Assembly (NCBI GenBank): GCA_029689965.1
Contig: CP121450.1
Location: 1,860,001-1,924,000, forward strand
DNA length: 64,000 bases
Source of the DNA: Curtobacterium flaccumfaciens
GTDB lineage: Bacteria > Actinomycetota > Actinomycetes > Actinomycetales > Microbacteriaceae
Direction of reading: 5' to 3'
Translations under genes and position numbers: made by a program
Notes under the pieces: generated by a model
Database searches by the model: none
Seen by the model: the letters and a program-made list of their open reading frames with translations, nothing else
Told to the model about the DNA's origin: nothing
In this document: piece by piece, positions 61,219-64,000 of the stretch
Layout of the letters: every line of letters begins with the position of its first letter
Numbering within the stretch: position 1 is the stretch's first letter

Positions 61219-64000
61219 TTACCGTGATCCTGGGCCAGGAGGGCGGAATCCGGCGTCGATGGCTGCTTCCGTCAGTGGTGCGCATAGCGCTTCGCCGAGT
61301 GATGCGGTCAGATCGGTGATGAGTTTTCGCACTGCGAACGGTGTGGCCCAACCGGTGGGGCTAGAGTTACGGATTCGCTCCGCTAGGTGGGTGACAAGGG
61401 CGGCCCCTTGGTGGCGAGCAGGTCCGTGGGCCACTCGGGGGCGTGGTATCCGTCCCCGAGTGCGATCCCGAGTCCGCTGAGCATCGAGAACGCTTCATCT
61501 GCATGTTCGCCGACGAAGGGCGCGATGTCCGCCCAGCGCTCGAGTTCTTCGTGCCGCGCGTTTCGAGGAAGTCCCTGGAGGCGCGCTGCAAGATGGTCTC
61601 GCGCCCATAGCTTCCATAACGCGGCACTGTCGACCGTGTCGTCCTGGAAGAACCTCAGAACCGTACGCGCGAAATCGGCGGCGTGATCGCCGTTGTCGGC
61701 CAAGACCGACTGGTCGAGGAGCTCCTGACGTTGCTCTGGGGTGATGCCGGCCACGCTCACTATGGATCCGACGAGCCCATAGAACTGGCTTTGCAGTCCT
61801 CGCTTACCAAGATCACCCAGGTGTTCCCACTCGGCGATCACGCTCTGGAGGAAGCCGGCGGACAGCATTCGATCGTTGTACCGGGGATTGTAGAGATAGG
61901 CTTCCCAAGCCTGTGCGGCATGGGGTCCCTCGAACAGCGTCAAGATATGCTGCTGTGCAAACGCCGGGTCAGCGGCGAAGAGGAAGTGTGCCTGCCCACC
62001 GAGCGCAGGTCGGATCGCGTCAAGTTCCGCAGCGGGACCGGCGAGCATCGCCTCGAGCGTATCTCTTTCCAGGTTGTTCAGACCGGTCCAGGCTTCACCC
62101 AGTTCGCGCCATCGTCGGTTCACCTCAAGGATCCAATATCGGGTGAGATCTCCGGGCCAAGAGTTCAGAGCGAGAAAGCTCGACTCAGACTCGGATGGAG
62201 ACTCGAACGTCCCCTTGTGTCGGTCCCAGATGGTGCGAGCGAGGTTGCGCATCGAGGCGATCGGTTCGGACTCCGGAGTGTCAAGGTGCTTCTCGATCTG
62301 CGTCACGAGCAACCTTGCGATCGCGCGGATCGAACGCTGGTCGCCGGCCCGGCCGGCAACCAGCCCAATAGCATCGTCGAGAAGTTCGCCGAGGTCGGCT
62401 TGCTCCCATCCGCCGATGATCGCGTCCTGCAAGTCATCCTTCTTCTCTGCCAGCGTTGACCGGGACTCGATGGCGTCCCAGAGCCGTTGGCCGAGATCCG
62501 GGCGCCGCGCGACCGCTTGTTGTACCAGCGTGAGCGCACTCTCCCATGTCGGGCCGTCGATCCGCCGTTCGGAATAGTCGATGTTCAGCAGTGTGGTGAG
62601 GGCCGTCTCGGCATCGGCGCCGAGATCCTGCACGAAACGCTCGACCTCCATCGGCAGTGTCTCGCCCAGGTGACCCCGCTAGACCAACTGTCGAGGTCCG
62701 GGAACTCCCGCGGACCAAACATCGGGTTCTCCTCCTCGAGCCGCTCCCGCTCGCGCTGCGCTTCTACCCAAGACGGGTCGGACTGAGTAAGCCAGACCAG
62801 CAAGTTGTACACGGCGTACGCCCGGTGGCGCTCGACGTCGGGAATGTCGTCTGGGAGGTTCGGCCCCTCGATCGCGGCCATCAGGAGTCGAGATAGTCGA
62901 TCCGGACTCGCCTGCGGAACGGCGGAAGCGACCAGGCGGAACACCTCATGCTTCAGCGGCGACTCGAACAGCACCTCTCTGTCGAGAATCCACTCGAGCT
63001 TCTCATCGGTGCTTGCTGTCGAGCTGACTTGCATCAAGTGCACTGCGAGTCGGCGAAATAACGTGGACCCGCGCGTCCACCAGCGATCGGGAAGCTCCGG
63101 GCACTCCGAGAGCGCCTTGGCACCGTAGCCGCGTAGCCCGTCGATGAGCGCATCGACGGGCTCACGGAACTCGTCCTGCGGATGCGGTTCGATGGCTGAG
63201 CGATGCGAGCTGAGACTGTCGTAACCGTCCTCAACGTGGTAGCCCGTCAGCAACTCGTATGCGCTGCCCATTGCATCTTCGAGGAGAGTACCAAGCGCTG
63301 GATCACCGGCTGGACGGTCCTCGACGAGCTTCAGCACATGTCGGGTTAGGACCTCGTCGGCGGCGTGCCAGGTTGCCTCCGCACGTGGCAGCGTCGGCGG
63401 GTTATCGCCGAGCGTCCAACGTGCCTTGAGGACGAGGAATGGTCTCAGAGCCGGCCGGAGCAGAGCCAGTTCCTCCCCCTTGTCGCGGGTCTCATAAGGC
63501 AGCAGCATGCCAAGGTCCGGGGGAGCGGAGATGCCACCGATGGAGGTCGCAAGTACCACCGTCCAACGGCGCCCCGCTTCCGTATCGGCCGCTGTCAGAG
63601 ACTCGGTCGCCCAGCTCAATGACTGATAGAGGCCCGGCGAAAAACGTTGCCCCAGCCGCTGCACCGTCTGGAGGGCGGCACCGTGGAGTGCCGGATCGGC
63701 GACATAGACCTGTCCGAACCAGTTGCCCAGCACGGATGACGCCTCCGTATCCGCCCCGCCGGTGAAGAGACGTTGAAAGCTCTCTACGCTTTCCGCCCAG
63801 CGGAGCCAGTCGACGCTCCTCGCGAACTGGGCGAACTCCAGCGCGCCATCAGCACGCTCAAGCCGTTGGCGCACATAGTCCTCGTCAACGGGATTGAGCG
63901 GGGGCCCAGCATTGACGATCTCGCTCATGCTCGTCTGGTGATCCAGCCGCCCCATCCGGGCTCGCCGATCCCATTCCTCGAGCGCGGCGAGGAGGGCTGA
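61219..64000 (-). CDS. C-terminal part of a very large helical protein, DUF4020/Dsr1-like (partial, two frameshifts)
   Basis: The frame is open to the window edge, so at least 928 C-terminal residues are visible and the N-terminus lies beyond 64000. Lost G/C bases near 62668 and 61393 are needed to join it. The sequence is helical throughout. The end region AWEAYLYNPRYNDRMLSAGF, LGDLGKRGLQSQFYGLVGSI and LWARDHLAARLQGLPRNARH resembles DUF4020, a domain found behind SIR2 NADase domains in the defence-associated sirtuin Dsr1; this is recalled similarity, not a search. If right, a SIR2 domain should start outside the window. It converges on the DUF4209-like gene. Confidence 0.6.

Overview
The window is 64 kb of very GC-rich (about 70 percent by eye) actinobacterial chromosome. 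Gene content and order (rpsO-pnp, dapB-thyA-folA-dapA-rnj-ftsK, pgsA-cinA-XRE-DUF3046-recA-recX-miaB-miaA-dapF-hflX-lexA, hisC-hisB-hisH-priA, parA-scpA-scpB-rluB-tyrA-cmk-der) point to the order Micrococcales. The family Microbacteriaceae, a Curtobacterium-like organism, is my best inference.

Layout. 1-8.3 kb: rpsO, an FMN reductase, a flavin/iron-sulfur redox operon (small membrane protein, ApbE, ferric-reductase-like membrane protein, SLBB/NuoF-like protein, ferredoxin), a secreted lysozyme-like protein and pnp. 8.5-24 kb: PEBP protein, TetR regulator with a nearby operator-like site, M16 protease, lysine biosynthesis (dapB, dapA), thymidylate/folate genes, RNase J, FtsK, PgsA, CinA and a small XRE regulator. 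24-33.9 kb: the DNA-damage and tRNA-modification block (recA with a perfect SOS box, recX, miaB, miaA, dapF, hflX, lexA, and a divergent LysM gene sharing an SOS-controlled region). 33.9-37.1 kb: histidine genes. 38.3-46.3 kb: chromosome partition, condensin subunits, RluB with a long RG-rich repeat tail, TyrA, Cmk and Der. 46.3-54.3 kb: accessory core genes, including a RecQ helicase with a phosphoribosyltransferase-like tail.

54.5-64 kb is an island at a tRNA-Pro gene. The 5' half of one tRNA-Pro(GGG) stops at the anticodon loop and a complete second tRNA-Pro follows 45 bases later. An AAA/OLD-like ATPase gene is cut off at the tRNA 3' end. After it come three large genes with lower GC and different codon use: a protein of about 1,374 residues with an N-terminal Cys/His region, a helical-repeat body and a C-terminal PD-(D/E)XK nuclease motif; a DUF4209-type protein with a HEPN motif (RNEVAHG); and, convergently, the C-terminal part of a very large helical protein resembling the DUF4020 region of defence-associated sirtuins. 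I read this as a candidate anti-phage island, with the repeat-nuclease protein as the least described component.

Sequence quality matters. At least 30 conserved genes, including essential ones, carry apparent single-base frameshifts. Nearly all are losses of one base in a run of G or C. The apparent insertions fall at AGCT sites (read as AAGCT, AGCTT or AGCCT). These look like long-read assembly errors, not mutations, so genes are annotated across the shifts as intact CDS. Intergenic gaps carry several families of palindromic or tandem repeats.
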